DNA from: Buddleja alternifolia
Taxonomy: Eukaryota; Streptophyta; Magnoliopsida; Lamiales; Scrophulariaceae
Assembly: GCA_019426215.1 (NCBI GenBank)
Contig: CM033392.1
Span: forward strand, 54,487,149 to 54,551,148
Length of the DNA stretch: 64,000 bases
Direction of reading: 5' to 3'
Both the position numbers and the translations under genes were made by a program. Below the pieces are notes generated by a model. It saw only the letters and a program-made list of their open reading frames with translations, did not search any database and was not told the DNA's origin. Shown here one piece after another: positions 24,570-36,420 of the stretch (position 1 is its first letter; each line of letters starts with the position of its first letter).

Positions 24570-24880
24570 ATATATATATATATATACATATACATGTTAA
24601 ACTTGTATCTAAGTTATATGTGCATTGCTAGATAGGTGGCGTTTTCTAAGGATTTGAGTGGCACTGTGTCCTCCGCTGCTCTTATTTTAATCACCTCTAA
24701 TTTTATTTTCAGAAATTACACATTGCTCCCTAAGTTTCCAAATATTATATCTTGACCCCAGTTCTTTATGAGAAGTCCAATTTAATCCATAAATCAAAAA
24801 ATTAATTCGTTCGCTGAACATTAAACTATTTCCAGGTATGCCCAAGTTTATTCCATAACGACTTTCAAGATTTGGGAACT

Positions 24881-24886
<6 letters not shown>

Positions 24887-24924
<38 letters not shown>
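24887..24924. repeat. (TA)n microsatellite at the MULE-A left border
   Basis: A TA run directly precedes GGGTATGGATC. The equivalent in unit 2 is about 41838-41874. TA repeats also flank the right end of MULE-A. Confidence 0.7.
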
Positions 24925-24929
<5 letters not shown>

Positions 24930-25351
24930 TGGATCAAATACATCTCATTACATTTGGTAAGATATAAGACCCAATCTACACCTTTGATACAGTTTGATCC
25001 CAAGGTCCGGATTTAACTTCATTTTACTGATTATATAATTTTTTTTAATGATGACAGGGGCATTTTAGTCAATGACCGTAACAAACTCATGCAAATATCA
25101 TCCAGGATCAAAATCAAATCCCACTTATTGCGCCATAACAGATTCACCTTTCATTCCATCTTCATTTTCCATTGTAATCCAATCCCGTTCCTTTGCAGCT
25201 TTTTTTAATGTAATTCCAGACATATCGAAATCATTTCACACCCATTCGTTCGTTAATCACTCACAACTTATTTTGATTTGATTTGTATGTTGTTTGCTTA
25301 TTTTCATCGATTTGTATTTGGATTTGATTTTCACATTAAGATATAAAGAAC

Positions 25352-25487
25352 ATGATTAGAGTGCGAAAGGTTTGCTTACCATTGTGTTTCATTATTATTA
25401 TTGTATATATGATAGTTGGCATTAGCAGATCGGCCGCCGCTTCTCCCTTCCCCAAAGACTCACTCCTTATCGGAGTTTCCCCTGAAG
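25352..25487 (+). pseudogene. Captured exon-like ORF with signal peptide (possible glucosidase II beta exon 1), unit 1
   Basis: An ATG opens a strong signal peptide (VRKVCLPLCFIIIIVYMIVG) followed by SPFPKDSLLIGVSPE, then a consensus donor GAAG|GTGGGT at 25487/25488 in phase 1. The mature N-terminus resembles glucosidase II beta subunits, which begin with ...DPFLGISPED and have an early intron. No further exons follow, and sequence after the donor is non-coding. It lies inside a MULE, so a Pack-MULE capture is likely. The identity of the donor gene is an inference from a short motif. Confidence 0.35.
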
Positions 25488-25960
25488 GTGGGTGGGATTT
25501 GGATCACTCTCTCTGTATATATATATATATATAACGGTTTTAACCGCTGTCATAGGTACCGCTGTTATAGGGGTGGACCTATGACAGCGGTTAAAAAACC
25601 GCTGTAATAGGTCCACCTATGACAGCGGTTCCCTGAACACCGCTGTGAAAAAACCAAAAAAAAATAAATAAATAAAGGACTTGTGGCAGCGGTTCTCCTA
25701 GAACCGCTGTCTTTTTTTCTGTTTTTTTTTTAATTATTTATTGCCCTGTCATGATAGTGCCTGTACAGTAATATGCAATGATCCAACCAACAAATTTCAA
25801 TAAACAACAAAACATATTCAACATAAACAAACATCACCCCAAACTTCAATATTACCATCTTTTTCCTCCAACAATAAAATATTATAATCTCCAACAAAAT
25901 GTACAATCAACTAATTAAATTACTAATGACCTTACGAAATACAATAAATCAAATCTCAAT

Positions 25961-28900
25961 TTATAACAAGTCACAATGTACAAAAACTACATTACCTAAT
26001 TTCTAAGGAGCTGCTAAGAAAATGTAACGTGCAACTTCGCAGTGTACTTCATCAATTTGCTCATCAGTATAGAAAAATTGACAATCCTTAAAGTACTGCA
26101 AGATATATGTATATATATATAGAGATTAATTGCAAAGTGAAATAACATTTCAATTACCTACCAAAGGTTTAATAATTTCAAAAGTAATAGAATTAAGTAT
26201 ATATATATAAGGATTATGTATACCGCTGTTGGGATTATAGATAGTCCGTGGCTAATAATCTCTTTCATGAATCTCATAACGAAATAGCCACAATCCACCT
26301 CGTTGGTCTGCCGGGGGCACTACAAAAGCAATCAAAATTATGTTGTATTAGAAGACGGACTTCTACACGAATATATAATCTCATGAAACTAGAAAACGCT
26401 AACCTTTATAGTAAACCATTTACAGACCGAGTTTTTGAATTTGTTGGATTGGTTGTTGCAGTTTGCACGAAATATGTGCACAGCTCTATAAAAAAATATA
26501 AAAAACATGAAAATATGTTCAAAACAAGAAATTATGTGAAATAAATACAATTTTAAAAAATATTAAATATAATTGATACATTGATTCAATGAAAAACTTA
26601 CTGATTGAATTTTAGTATCATATCATCTCGGTATTGCGGTTCACCATGCACAGAATCCGGATAGTAAACAATCTCTTTAAATGGATTAATTGCAAGCAAC
26701 AACCAATGACCCCTACAAAGCATTCAAAAGATAAGTTGAAAATTTGTTTTGCGTAGCTAGTTTTACAAATTAAAGTCGAGTCTTTAGTAGCTCACCCGGT
26801 GTTGTAAGGTGCAAGAAATAACTTATTTTGTTGTGTACTCTGCATCATAGCACGTGCTATGTACTGCACTTGTTGAACTGACGGGTCTGTTTGAGCAGCT
26901 ATGGAATGTGGGCTAAGGAACCCGAAACTTGCTTCTTTCCCTTTGGGGATCACGTAGTTAAACCACAAACACCTAAATTGAGCATAAAAAATGAATTTCG
27001 AGTAACGAAAATAATCGTAGTTTAGATGTAATAAAATAATTAAAAAACTTACTTTATGTACGCTGTAATGATAGAGGCTCCTATTTCTTTTCTACACAGA
27101 AGGTGATAGATCTCCTCCTTCCCAATGAACTCTGGGAATGAAAAATTCATAATGGCTTCGTCCATATATATATTGATCAGGGCACCAATCTTCATCATCT
27201 TTGTGTACTTTCCCAGAAATACAAGGTCATTAGGGAGTCCATCTAGTTGAAGATCTGCACATATGTCTGCTTCACCTGCAGGCTCGGCCACTTGAGATTT
27301 TCCTTTGACAGCTGACCACTTCGACGTCCCTGACTTACGTTTTCCAGATGATTTGGATTGTTTAAGCAAGAAAATAAAATATAAATGTTACACACCAAAG
27401 TATATTTAGTAACCTCAAACAAATTGTTATAATTTATTAATGACTAGCTATTAATTACATACCGGTGCAGCAGTGACAATGACAAGACTCGCTGGCCAAG
27501 CAACAAAGGTACCCAGAGCATGAGAAATGGAGAATATTTCATCATTGAGAGGGACGGGCAGGAGTGTATTAGCCTCAACTGCAGTGTCAATGCGCACTTT
27601 CACATTGTTGGTGGCTAATTGACAGTGGTGAAGTGTTCTATCTGTCTCTGATCGATTGTATAGCTGTCCTTTAGCCACCACACGATATGATGGAGATGAA
27701 AGTGCTAATTGACATGGAGTGATACCCTACACACACACACACGTATATATATATATATACAACTTTATATTAGAAAGTTTTGTATGATTTACAAAAAATA
27801 GAGTCGCAAGTTGTATGATTAATAAACAAGTTCAAAATTTTACCTCAGGAAGCATCTTATAACCTGGTTCTGGGCTGCTATCTTTCAAAGAAATCACGTC
27901 ATCTTCATGTGGCTGACGCGAGTTAGGGGCTTCCAAAACATCAATTCGTTGTTGCATGGAAACCATAGTTTCGGAGAGGTTTTTCACTATGTTTCTCAAG
28001 TTTTCCATCTCCTTTTCTGAAGCAGGCTTTGGATCCTTAAAATAGTCTCTTTGTGAGACCCCAAAGCCAACACCCCTAACGCGACCCGGATGCTCTTTCC
28101 TTTTAATAGCTTTAGCCAATAGGTCATCTCGACTCGTGTCATTTCCACTATGGCCAGTGCTCTCTTGTGAAATGCTCTCCTGTAATGATATATTTTTTAA
28201 AATTAAAAAAAATAGTGAACCTTGTGCTTTCAATAGTATTTCAATAAAACAATTAATAGAGCTAAAATTGCCATTAACTCACCATTTCATTCACCACTCT
28301 TCTAACATTTTCGTTATCAATTTGATTTGTCGGATCGGAACGCGAAACCCTCCACACGAGTGCTCGTGTCACATCTGTACAATCGGATCCCGCATCCCTT
28401 CTTTTATTTATCTATATTTTCATTAAAAAATATATGTATGCATTAACATAGAATTATTATTAAAAAATTGTAAGGATTCACTGCTAAATGAACTACATAC
28501 CTCCATTTGCTCCACAACAGCATCTCCAAGACTCCCTTTCCGGTAAGGATATTCAGGGTTCTTTGCTCTTTCCTGATTGTCCATGCTTATTTTCTGTTTA
28601 TTACATTATCAAATTATTAGCTAAATATAAACGCAATAACCAACAAATGAAACTGTAAATTAAAATGACTAGCTACCTGCCAAGGTTCACCTAAGCGAAC
28701 CTCTAAAAATGCCGCCCAATCGGCTTGGGATATCTCATATTGTGGAGGTGGGTTGACATTAACGTTTCCTTCATCATCTCGCACATACTTTCTGCTTATG
28801 TAGCTCCTGAAGTTACGTGCTAGCCTCCCAGCTTCTGCTAGTACGTACATTTGTCGACTTTCGTCAATATCAAACGCCAACTACAAAAAACAAACAATAA

Positions 28901-29268
28901 AGTATATATAAAATTATAATTTAGAGAATATGATAATACATTAACACTTACAAATATGATAATATCCAAATTACCTTCATCTCATCCCAAATGTTTTTTT
29001 TTGTTGCTGACGGGACTTTGCGCCAATTACTCATGGCAATCGACACCTTCTGCCGAACCTGCACGCCTATACACCCAACAAATATTGATTTGTTGGGGTT
29101 AACTGGCTGACCTCTGTCATTTCAGCCAACAGGTAGCCTTATGCCTTTACTTCTGGCATTGACAACTTTTTTCATAGCAGAGACACCTCTCCGTATCTCC
29201 TTCTCATGACCGCTATCTGATCCATATACATCATCGTCGGGAAAACTACCATCAGGATTTGAAGTCAT
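25961..29268 (-). pseudogene. CACTA ORF2 (En/Spm TNPA-like plus Ulp1-like protease), unit 1
   Basis: A multi-exon minus-strand gene from an ATG at 29266-29268 (MTSNPDGSFPDDD) to a TAA at 25961. In order: a Ptta/En/Spm-type domain (NPNKSIFVGCIGVQVRQKVS, WRKVPSATKKNIWDEMK), conserved exons (YEISQADWAAFLEVRLGEPW), a coiled-coil stretch (SEKEMENLRNIVKNLSETMV), and a C-terminal C48 protease with GHWLLLAIN (His), an Asp (YPDS), and QTNEVDCGYFVMRFM (Gln and Cys). The family is thought to be transposase accessory proteins; the protease role is unknown. A TGA at 29122-29124 replaces a Trp codon present in unit 2, so this copy is disrupted. Confidence 0.75.
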
Positions 29269-29662
29269 CGACCTACAAAAGACAAATAATACAGAAGTTA
29301 GATTCATATAAATTTGGCTGATTCATTTGGCAATAATAATTTTCATATAGACGTAATAAATACAGAAGTTATCTTCATATAAATTTGACAGATTCATTTG
29401 GCAATAATAATTTTCAAATAGAAGTAATAAATCACAAAATAAACAAAATTATCCTAAACCACAAAATAAACAAAATTTAATCCTCAATTAAACATAATTA
29501 ACCCCCAGCTAAACCAAATTAACCTTAAAATCAATCAACCCCCAATTTCCCTTCAATTTTCCACAAAAATTGGCAAATCTCAAGAATATAAATTTTCTAG
29601 CAACTAAGTATAAATATTGAAATAAGTCTATCATACAATTATGAAATAAATCCAAATACCTT

Positions 29663-30091
29663 TCATCGTTTTCTTTTTGTCGTTGGCTTAGCAGTCTTTT
29701 GTTTCCCATCGGTACGACCATTTTTTTTAGTACGGCGACGAACTGACGGATTAATCCATATCCCCTCTTGGTGATCTTGACGCATATACAATTCATCATC
29801 ACTTCTATCCAAGTCATCGTCACTATCAATTGATTGTGAATCACCTAATGAGATAGGGTTTTCTCCATTATCTTCACTTTCTTCATAATCACCATCAATA
29901 CATGTATTTTTGTTTGCCGATAAAACAATGGACCACCTCTTATCAATAGGATCGGTAACAAAAAATACTTGTTTAGCTTGTGACACTAAAATGAAAGGTT
30001 CATCTTTGTATCCCACCCTTTCAAGGTCTACTCGAGTGAAGCCTATTTCACTATTATCGACACCATGTTTATTGTCAACCCACCTACACCC
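29663..30091 (-). pseudogene. TNP2-type CACTA transposase, C-terminal fragment (unit 1)
   Basis: Only the C-terminal DUF4216-like part is left (GCRWVDNKHGV..., GYKDEPFILVSQAKQVFFV), ending in the basic tail KPTTKRKR at 29663. The rest was cut off by the duplication junction. This copy retains the Trp codon where the unit-2 copy has TAG at 46784-46786. Confidence 0.8.
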
Positions 30092-31599
30092 AAAAAGTAT
30101 AGCCATTTCTCATACATGAAAGGCTAATTAGTTTTCTCCTCCAATTGCGGAGTAGAATATATCTATTAATAATAGCTTTATTTCATCAATAAAAGTATTT
30201 AACGCTTTTATGTTCAACCTCTGTCTTCCAAAATTTATTAATCCTTTATTCTGAAGTACCTTTACGCCCAAAGGTAGGAAATGAAATTGGGTTGTGTTGT
30301 GTATTACTGAAGGAACTGAGGACCTGCGAACCATCTGCTAAGGTTGTGTGGTTGGATACAATCCGTAAAAACAAGGACTTGGAATACCCGGTGATAAGGC
30401 GGTCAACCAAAGGTATAAATTTATAAAATTTTAATATTTTTCGAAAGCATGTTGGGCCTGATATATTTCAGGGACTATTTTTGCCAATTTTGGCTAAAGG
30501 GACCAAAAGCGCTCAATTGATGAGAACTATGGGACCAAATGTGCAAGTCCTGTAAACCGGGGGACCAACAGTGCTCACTTACATACATTATGGGACTGAA
30601 AGTGCAATTTTGCCTTATATAAGTGAGCTACAACTACATGGGCTTGAAAAATTATGCAGTTATCAAAGTTCATCTTTTGCAACTAAATTTATTTTTGTGG
30701 CTTTGACCTTCCAACTTTGACTAAACTCTATTGAAATAATAAAATCAAAACATGTGAAGCCCTAATGTTATACTTTAGGTGTTCATCCGTCTTTCATTTT
30801 CATCTCAAAGCCGAAGGTGGGTCTTCTTCTTCATTTCTTTTCACATCTTCCATCGCCGGAGCCATCGCTAGCTAGCTTGGTGCTTCCTTTTACCCACCGC
30901 CGCCCGCTCGACGACGTTGCAACTTGCAACCTTCGTTCAAAGTTCAAACAACGTAACACTTGTAAAAACCGGTTTGACTGGTCTGCCCGGGTCACGGTTT
31001 TTTACCCTTTTTTTTGGTTCGCAACGGGTTTTAAGCTGCCCGTTTTTATAGTGAACTCAAGTATTGCCGGTCGCCGGTTTCAAGTCCGGGTTTAAAAACA
31101 ACGTTTAAAAGTCATTATACTTGGAAATTGTCAATTTAGTTCAACCGAATAGTTGATATTTACGGAAATTTTTTTATAATGATTTATCTAATATATAATG
31201 TATTTAATTTACTTATAATCCTCTTTTCGGTTTTCATACGAACTATATTTGATTTGATTAAACTAAATTCTATCAAATGTATAAATAGATCTAATATTTC
31301 CTAATATCACATCTTCACATAAGTAAGATGTAAAAATAGAATGACGAAACAAAAGAAAATGAAATTAAAATACACTAGGAGCGAAAATATAAGAGGCTCT
31401 TCTAATTTCTTGGTATAGAATGCAAGTTCAACCCCAAAGCATCGCAAGCTCTTGCATATGGCATCACCCAAAATAGTTATTAGGCAATTTTTCCGGAGCT
31501 CAATGTTCCTCTTACACTATAAATTCGATCGATATTGAGAACGCCGGTTATGAACACAAATACCAATATCGATCTAAGAAAAGGAAAAAAGAATTAATC

Positions 31600-33257
31600 A
31601 TGGACGTTATGAATTCCATTGCCGCTATTCTCTTGTTGTTGCCATTGATGGCATACAATGTGAATGCCCAGGAGCCCGTTGTGTATGATATCACAAAATA
31701 TGGTGCGAAACCTGAAGCCGATATTAGCGAGGTACAAATAATATTAATTATAGTATGTTTAATTTCCATCACAAATTGTATGTATAAATGTGTTTATCAT
31801 TTAATTGATGCTATGTATACGTAAATATGACTTTGCTAATTTTATTGTTCAAAATACAAAATTTGTACGTATAATAGGCGTTGGTGAAAGCTTGGAATGA
31901 GGCAAGCAACTCCACAAGCCCAGGCATTATTGTGATTCCAGAAGGGACATGGTCACTTAGCCAAGTAAGAATGCAAGGCAACAAGGCCCCTCTTGAGCTT
32001 CAGGTCAAAGGCACCGTAAAAGCTGATCCAGATATCAATAAACTACCAAACAAAAAGGGGGAATGGATTACTATCAATTACGTCAATTATTTCACCCTCT
32101 CCGGTGGTGGAGTTTTCGACGGCCAAGGCCAGCAAGCTTGGAAGCAAAATGATTGTCACAAAAATCCAAATTGCGTCAAACTTCCCATAGTACGTAACTA
32201 AATTAGTATTAGTATTAGTATTAGTATTAGTGTGTGTGTGTGTATATATATCTTATATATTGACCACCTCTACCTCCTGGCCGATTAAATAGTTAATCTT
32301 AATATACGAATCGTTGTTTCATATATATGTATTCAGAACTTGAGCTTCAACTTTATGAACAACTCAATCATTCGTGACGTGACAACCAAAGATAGCAAGA
32401 ACTGGCACGTAAATTGTATATCAAGCCACAACGTCACGTTCCAACGGTTTACCATTTCTGCCCCTGGCGACAGCCCAAACAGCGACGGGATCCACATAGC
32501 GCGTGCAAGCCTTATAAACATCACGGATTCGACAATCGGGACGGGTGACGATTGTGTCTCCATAGGTGATGAAACCAAAAAACTCCACATCCAGAATGTG
32601 ACATGCGGGCCGGGGCATGGGATCAGTGTTGGAAGCCTAGGCAGGTCTACAGAAGAAAAGGATGTAACGGGGATATCTGTGAAGAACTGCACATTCATTA
32701 AGACAAGTAATGGGGTGAGGGTGAAGACATGGCCATCAGCGCCAGCCACTTTACAGGTCACAGAACTGTTGTTCGAAGATCTGATCATGGACAATGTCAG
32801 CAGCCCTGTCATCATTGATCAAGCGTATTGTCCGCATAGTCTGTGCAAGCTAGAGGTAATTAATTAGCTAGTACAATTATACGTACTTGAATTAATTAAT
32901 CAATCAGCTATATATATATATATATATAGCTACTACGTATACATATATATATATGTATGTATGGTCGGTCTGATCGATATCTCTGGATCTTGTGTTGGTA
33001 ATTGTTGGCAGAAACCATCTCTTGTCCAAGTTGGTCAAGTGAAAATTAACAACATAAGGGGCACGTCATGGAGTCAGGACGCAATGGTATTTAATTGCAG
33101 CGAGGCTAAGCCCTGCCAAAATGTGGAGATAGGTAACATTGATCTTACATATATTGGAACAGACGGCAATATCACCACCAAATGCAACAACATCAAACCA
33201 ACATTCTTCGGAAAACAGAATCCACCAGTCTGTGCCACTCCTCTTCAGTCTTCTTAA
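31600..33257 (+). CDS. Polygalacturonase (GH28), tandem-duplicate copy 2
   Basis: Exons 31600-31731, 31878-32189, 32337-32855 and 33012-33257 encode a 402-aa protein identical to the copy at 19795, including the NSDG variant of the first GH28 motif and intact TGDDC, CGPGHG and RVKTW. The promoter-proximal region, introns and 3' UTR are also the same apart from microsatellite lengths (GT run in intron 2, TA runs in intron 3). The TATA box is at 31518-31523 and AATAAA at 33339-33344. Since about 190 bp of upstream sequence is shared without change, both copies probably share proximal regulation. A Copia element lies 2.5 kb downstream of this copy only. Confidence 0.93.
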
Positions 33258-34223
33258 TTAATTCATTTTCTCAATCCTAGCTACATATATAGTTATTACT
33301 TTCCCTTGCATGTTTTAATTTATTTCTTTCTGTATTGGAATAAAATGCTAATTACTTAGCCTCCTACAGATCACAAGCAATATCAATATATATACATACC
33401 GGCTACGATTTTTCTATATATATATATATATCATCATTGAGGACATATACAAAAGCTACACGTGCGCTTATAACCAGTTTTGTGCTGTGCTCAGATCATC
33501 AATAATTTTGTAAACAACTGCATTACTTTGTGTTGTACATGAACGTACGCAAAAGATATGGCCCATGTTAATCAAAGTTTGGAATTAATGTTTCTTAATA
33601 TTCTATTTTGATTCACTACTTGCGTGCTTGGAGTCAATATATTTATTTTTCACTATTGCAAATCTTATAAATTGTCTACTAGACAAGACTAGGTCTCATC
33701 GAATTCATTTTATTGTGCAATCAGTTTAAGTCTTTTTTTTTTAATAATAATGAGAATATGATAGAATTAGCTATCTAGTATGAAATAAGCTCGTATAAGA
33801 ATTTGAATTTGTTTTAACCCCAGCAAATAAAATAAACTCATATATAGGTTGAGCTACACATGTTCAGTGACAATTTAGTGACGATACATATAGAGTGACA
33901 ACTATATTTGTTGTCACTAAATTGTCACTACAGGTGTGTTATTAATTGTCAATAATAACGACAACTTCCTTATAACTAATTATCAAAAGTGAAAATTTAT
34001 ATACAAATCTTGTCACTATTAAAAACATGTAAAACTTTTTTGTGACGAAAGAAAAATATTATTACTCAAAACTTATAACTAGTAACAACTTTGTCATTGT
34101 CACTTGACATTTTGTCATTAATATTTTATTCTTTTGTAGTGTATACATAAAATGCTAATTGTCCGTCTAAAGAAATCCATAGCTAACATGGTAGCAACAC
34201 AGAAAAACACACACACAAAGAAA

Positions 34224-34693
34224 GGGCTAATTGTATTTTTTTTCCCTATATCTTTACTACTTTTGGATTTTGGTCCTATTTTTTCTCTGATTTGTAAAGT
34301 CGTGCAATAACTATTAAACTTTTGGCAATTTTAGTCTGATTGGGACCGAAGCCGACCAATTTGGCAGAAATTTGCCACGTGTGATTCTGACCGGACAAAA
34401 TTATATTGATGAGGTGGCATGCCAAATTGATGAGAACATAGCATGCTACCTCATCAATTTTGTCCCAGTCAGCGTCCATTTTGGCATAAAATTTGGAAAA
34501 TTCCCAATTTTTTGTCCATGTTAGCACCACGTGTCCGACACGTGGCAAATTTCTGCCAAATTGGTCGCTCTGGTCAAAATGGGACTAAAATTGCCAAAAC
34601 TTTGGTACTTACTGGACGACTTGCAAATCGAAAAAAGAACAGGACCTAAATCCAAAGATGGTAATGATAACAAACAAAAAATGCAATTAGCCC
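34224..34693. mobile_element. Foldback MITE, unit 2 copy
   Basis: Counterpart of 22418-22884 with the same inverted ends. It differs by a few substitutions and a 5-bp insertion (TATAT-like) near 34402. Confidence 0.7.
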
Positions 34694-35796
34694 AACAAAA
34701 AAAGGTGAAATACAATTTGCTATGTGTCACGCCCCTCAATTCCAAGTGGTAAGTTTAGTAGTTTATCGATTTTGCCAATTTTCATTTAGAGGTTTATTAA
34801 CTTAAAATCATAGAGACCAATGGGCAAGAGTGCAACAAATTCTATAATAAGGGGTTGCACTGTATATTGTTAAGTAAACCTGGGTTCACCGTACAAATTC
34901 TAAAAGTGATGGGGATGAGCTATAAACTATGAAATGCCTAGAGACCAGTAGTAATTTGTGTAAACAATGAAAATAGAAACAAAAGTAAAAGAAAAGAAAT
35001 AAGAAAAAGGAAGTGAATAGGAAATTTTCTGCACAGGCGAGATAAAATACTACGTCAGGCCAACATCAATCATGCCACAATGATTGTGGTTCGTCTTTCC
35101 ACTGTCTCATACCAACAGGAGACTTCACACATTCAATATCGACATATATCTTTCAAATATCAAAATAACATCACATATCCAGAGTGAGATAAAGTACTAC
35201 ACTCGGATTTCAAGTATAATGCGTAGTGACAACCACAAGTGCGATAAAGTAAAACACACGGGTTAACATAAATAGGCGTGTGTACAGAAATAAAACACGC
35301 TTATAATGTAATCTTTCCTATATGAATGACAATAACACTAAATATGGCATAAGAAAATAAACAATTAAACAAAGCACTCACAATAGAGTATGAGTTGCGA
35401 CTTGAATCCAATTTCTCTCAAGTTAATCTTCTCGGTTCAAGGCTCTCTAGAGATATCGTTATGCTATCCACCGGAACATAAAAAGTATTTAGCCGAGAAT
35501 ATGTTTATTGTGCGTGCTTAACTGTATATACTTATGCTTAATATACCTTAAGTTCTTCATTTGTTTCACCTAAGTTCAATTGATTAACCAAATATAAAAG
35601 ACGTTCTTTAATGATAAGAGTGGTTGCTGGTAATGGAAACAATTACATGCTGAGACTTCTTACTAACTAAAAAGCAATCTAAATTGGTTGACAAGAAGAA
35701 AGTCATGTTGAAAAGGTTAAGTTACCATGCCAAAAATCTCTAGATAATTAGTTAATAAATTACTTACCATGCACCCAATTTTCCACAATGGAACTA

Positions 35797-35801
35797 TTAT
35801 C
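35797..35801. repeat. Copia target-site duplication, left (TTATC)
   Basis: TTATC immediately precedes the 5' LTR and is repeated at 40937-40941 after the 3' LTR. The uninterrupted site is present in unit 1 near 23990. Confidence 0.95.
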
Positions 35802-36284
35802 TGTTAAAGAATGGCTCTTTCAAAAGAAGAGCAAAGAATCCCACATAGAAAAACATTAGAAGTGATGGGCTCATTTGTTGTATAAAAGGAGCCCACCTCT
35901 TCACTTTGTAAATCATCCCAAATTGCCTAAGTCTTTTAGCAATTTCTTCTTTCTTCCTCTATAGTTTGTAATAGTTTCACTTTAGTCCTTTAGTGAAATA
36001 TTTTGGTGGGGTTCGAGGACGTAGGCTAAATTAGCCGAACCTCGTTAAATTTGGTGTTCTTTATTTTGTGCTATTCTTCAAGTAGCCATTGTTAGTTATA
36101 GTTATAGTGTTATATTGTGCTATTAAATTCGTCTAATTAATTCTGTCTAGGAGGTTGGGTTTTAAGCGCGACCGTTGTGACGCCTCCAATCTTTTCTGGG
36201 AATTAAATCTAGTGTAGTTTTCTAGTACAATATTTCCCTCGCTATTTCTATATTTGGTGGAATATGACTCTGAGTTCCACAACA
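35802..36284 (+). mobile_element. Copia 5' LTR (483 bp)
   Basis: It begins TGTTAAAGAATGG and ends TTCCACAACA, i.e. TG...CA borders, and is the same length as the 3' LTR at 40454-40936. TATAAAAGG near 35880 is a likely promoter TATA. I count about seven substitutions between the two LTRs. Confidence 0.95.
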
Positions 36285-36286
36285 AG

Positions 36287-36298
36287 TGGTATCAGAGC
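36287..36298 (+). other. Primer-binding site
   Basis: TGGTATCAGAGC, two bases after the 5' LTR, is the usual tRNA-iMet binding site of plant Copia elements. Confidence 0.9.
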
Positions 36299-36420
36299 TC
36301 GGGTATTCTGAGTATGCTCTGTGGTCGCAGTTTAATCTGATCTTCCACATCAGAAAAGTTTTCCCGGGCTATTTGGCTTTCGCATTTGGAGGGCTGTTGA
36401 AGAATAATTTGTAACCAAAA

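Larger units (their letters stand above)
18287..30091. repeat. Tandem duplication, unit 1 (about 11.8 kb)
   Basis: From 18287 the sequence is repeated in direct orientation from 30092, with an offset of 11,805 bp at the start. Unit 1 ends inside the CACTA element, where the sequence equivalent to 47119 is joined to the start of unit 2. CCCAAA is shared by both parental sequences and the junction (18284-18289, 30089-30094, 47117-47122). Divergence is about 1-2% in most parts, by eye. Confidence 0.95.
24925..30091. mobile_element. MULE-A left part with nested CACTA remnant, truncated (unit 1)
   Basis: It starts with the same terminal sequence as MULE-A of unit 2 (GGGTATGGATCAAATACATC) but is cut at the duplication junction, so it has no right terminus. 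It contains the captured-exon-like ORF at 25352 and a partial CACTA element. Confidence 0.75.
25533..30091 (-). mobile_element. CACTA-1 remnant lacking both termini (unit 1)
   Basis: Homologous to 42564-47119 of unit 2. About 48 bp of the terminal sequence present at 42516-42563, including the TIR, is missing, fused into the (TA)n run. The other end is cut at the tandem-duplication junction. With no TIR it should be immobile. Subterminal CCTATGACAGCGGTT-type repeats remain at about 25535-25710. Confidence 0.85.

Noticed and set aside
26248..26544. 98-codon plus-strand frame also present in unit 2 (43278-43574)
   Set aside because: It is antisense to the Ulp1-like exons of CACTA ORF2, whose DCGYFVMRFM motif is on the minus strand.
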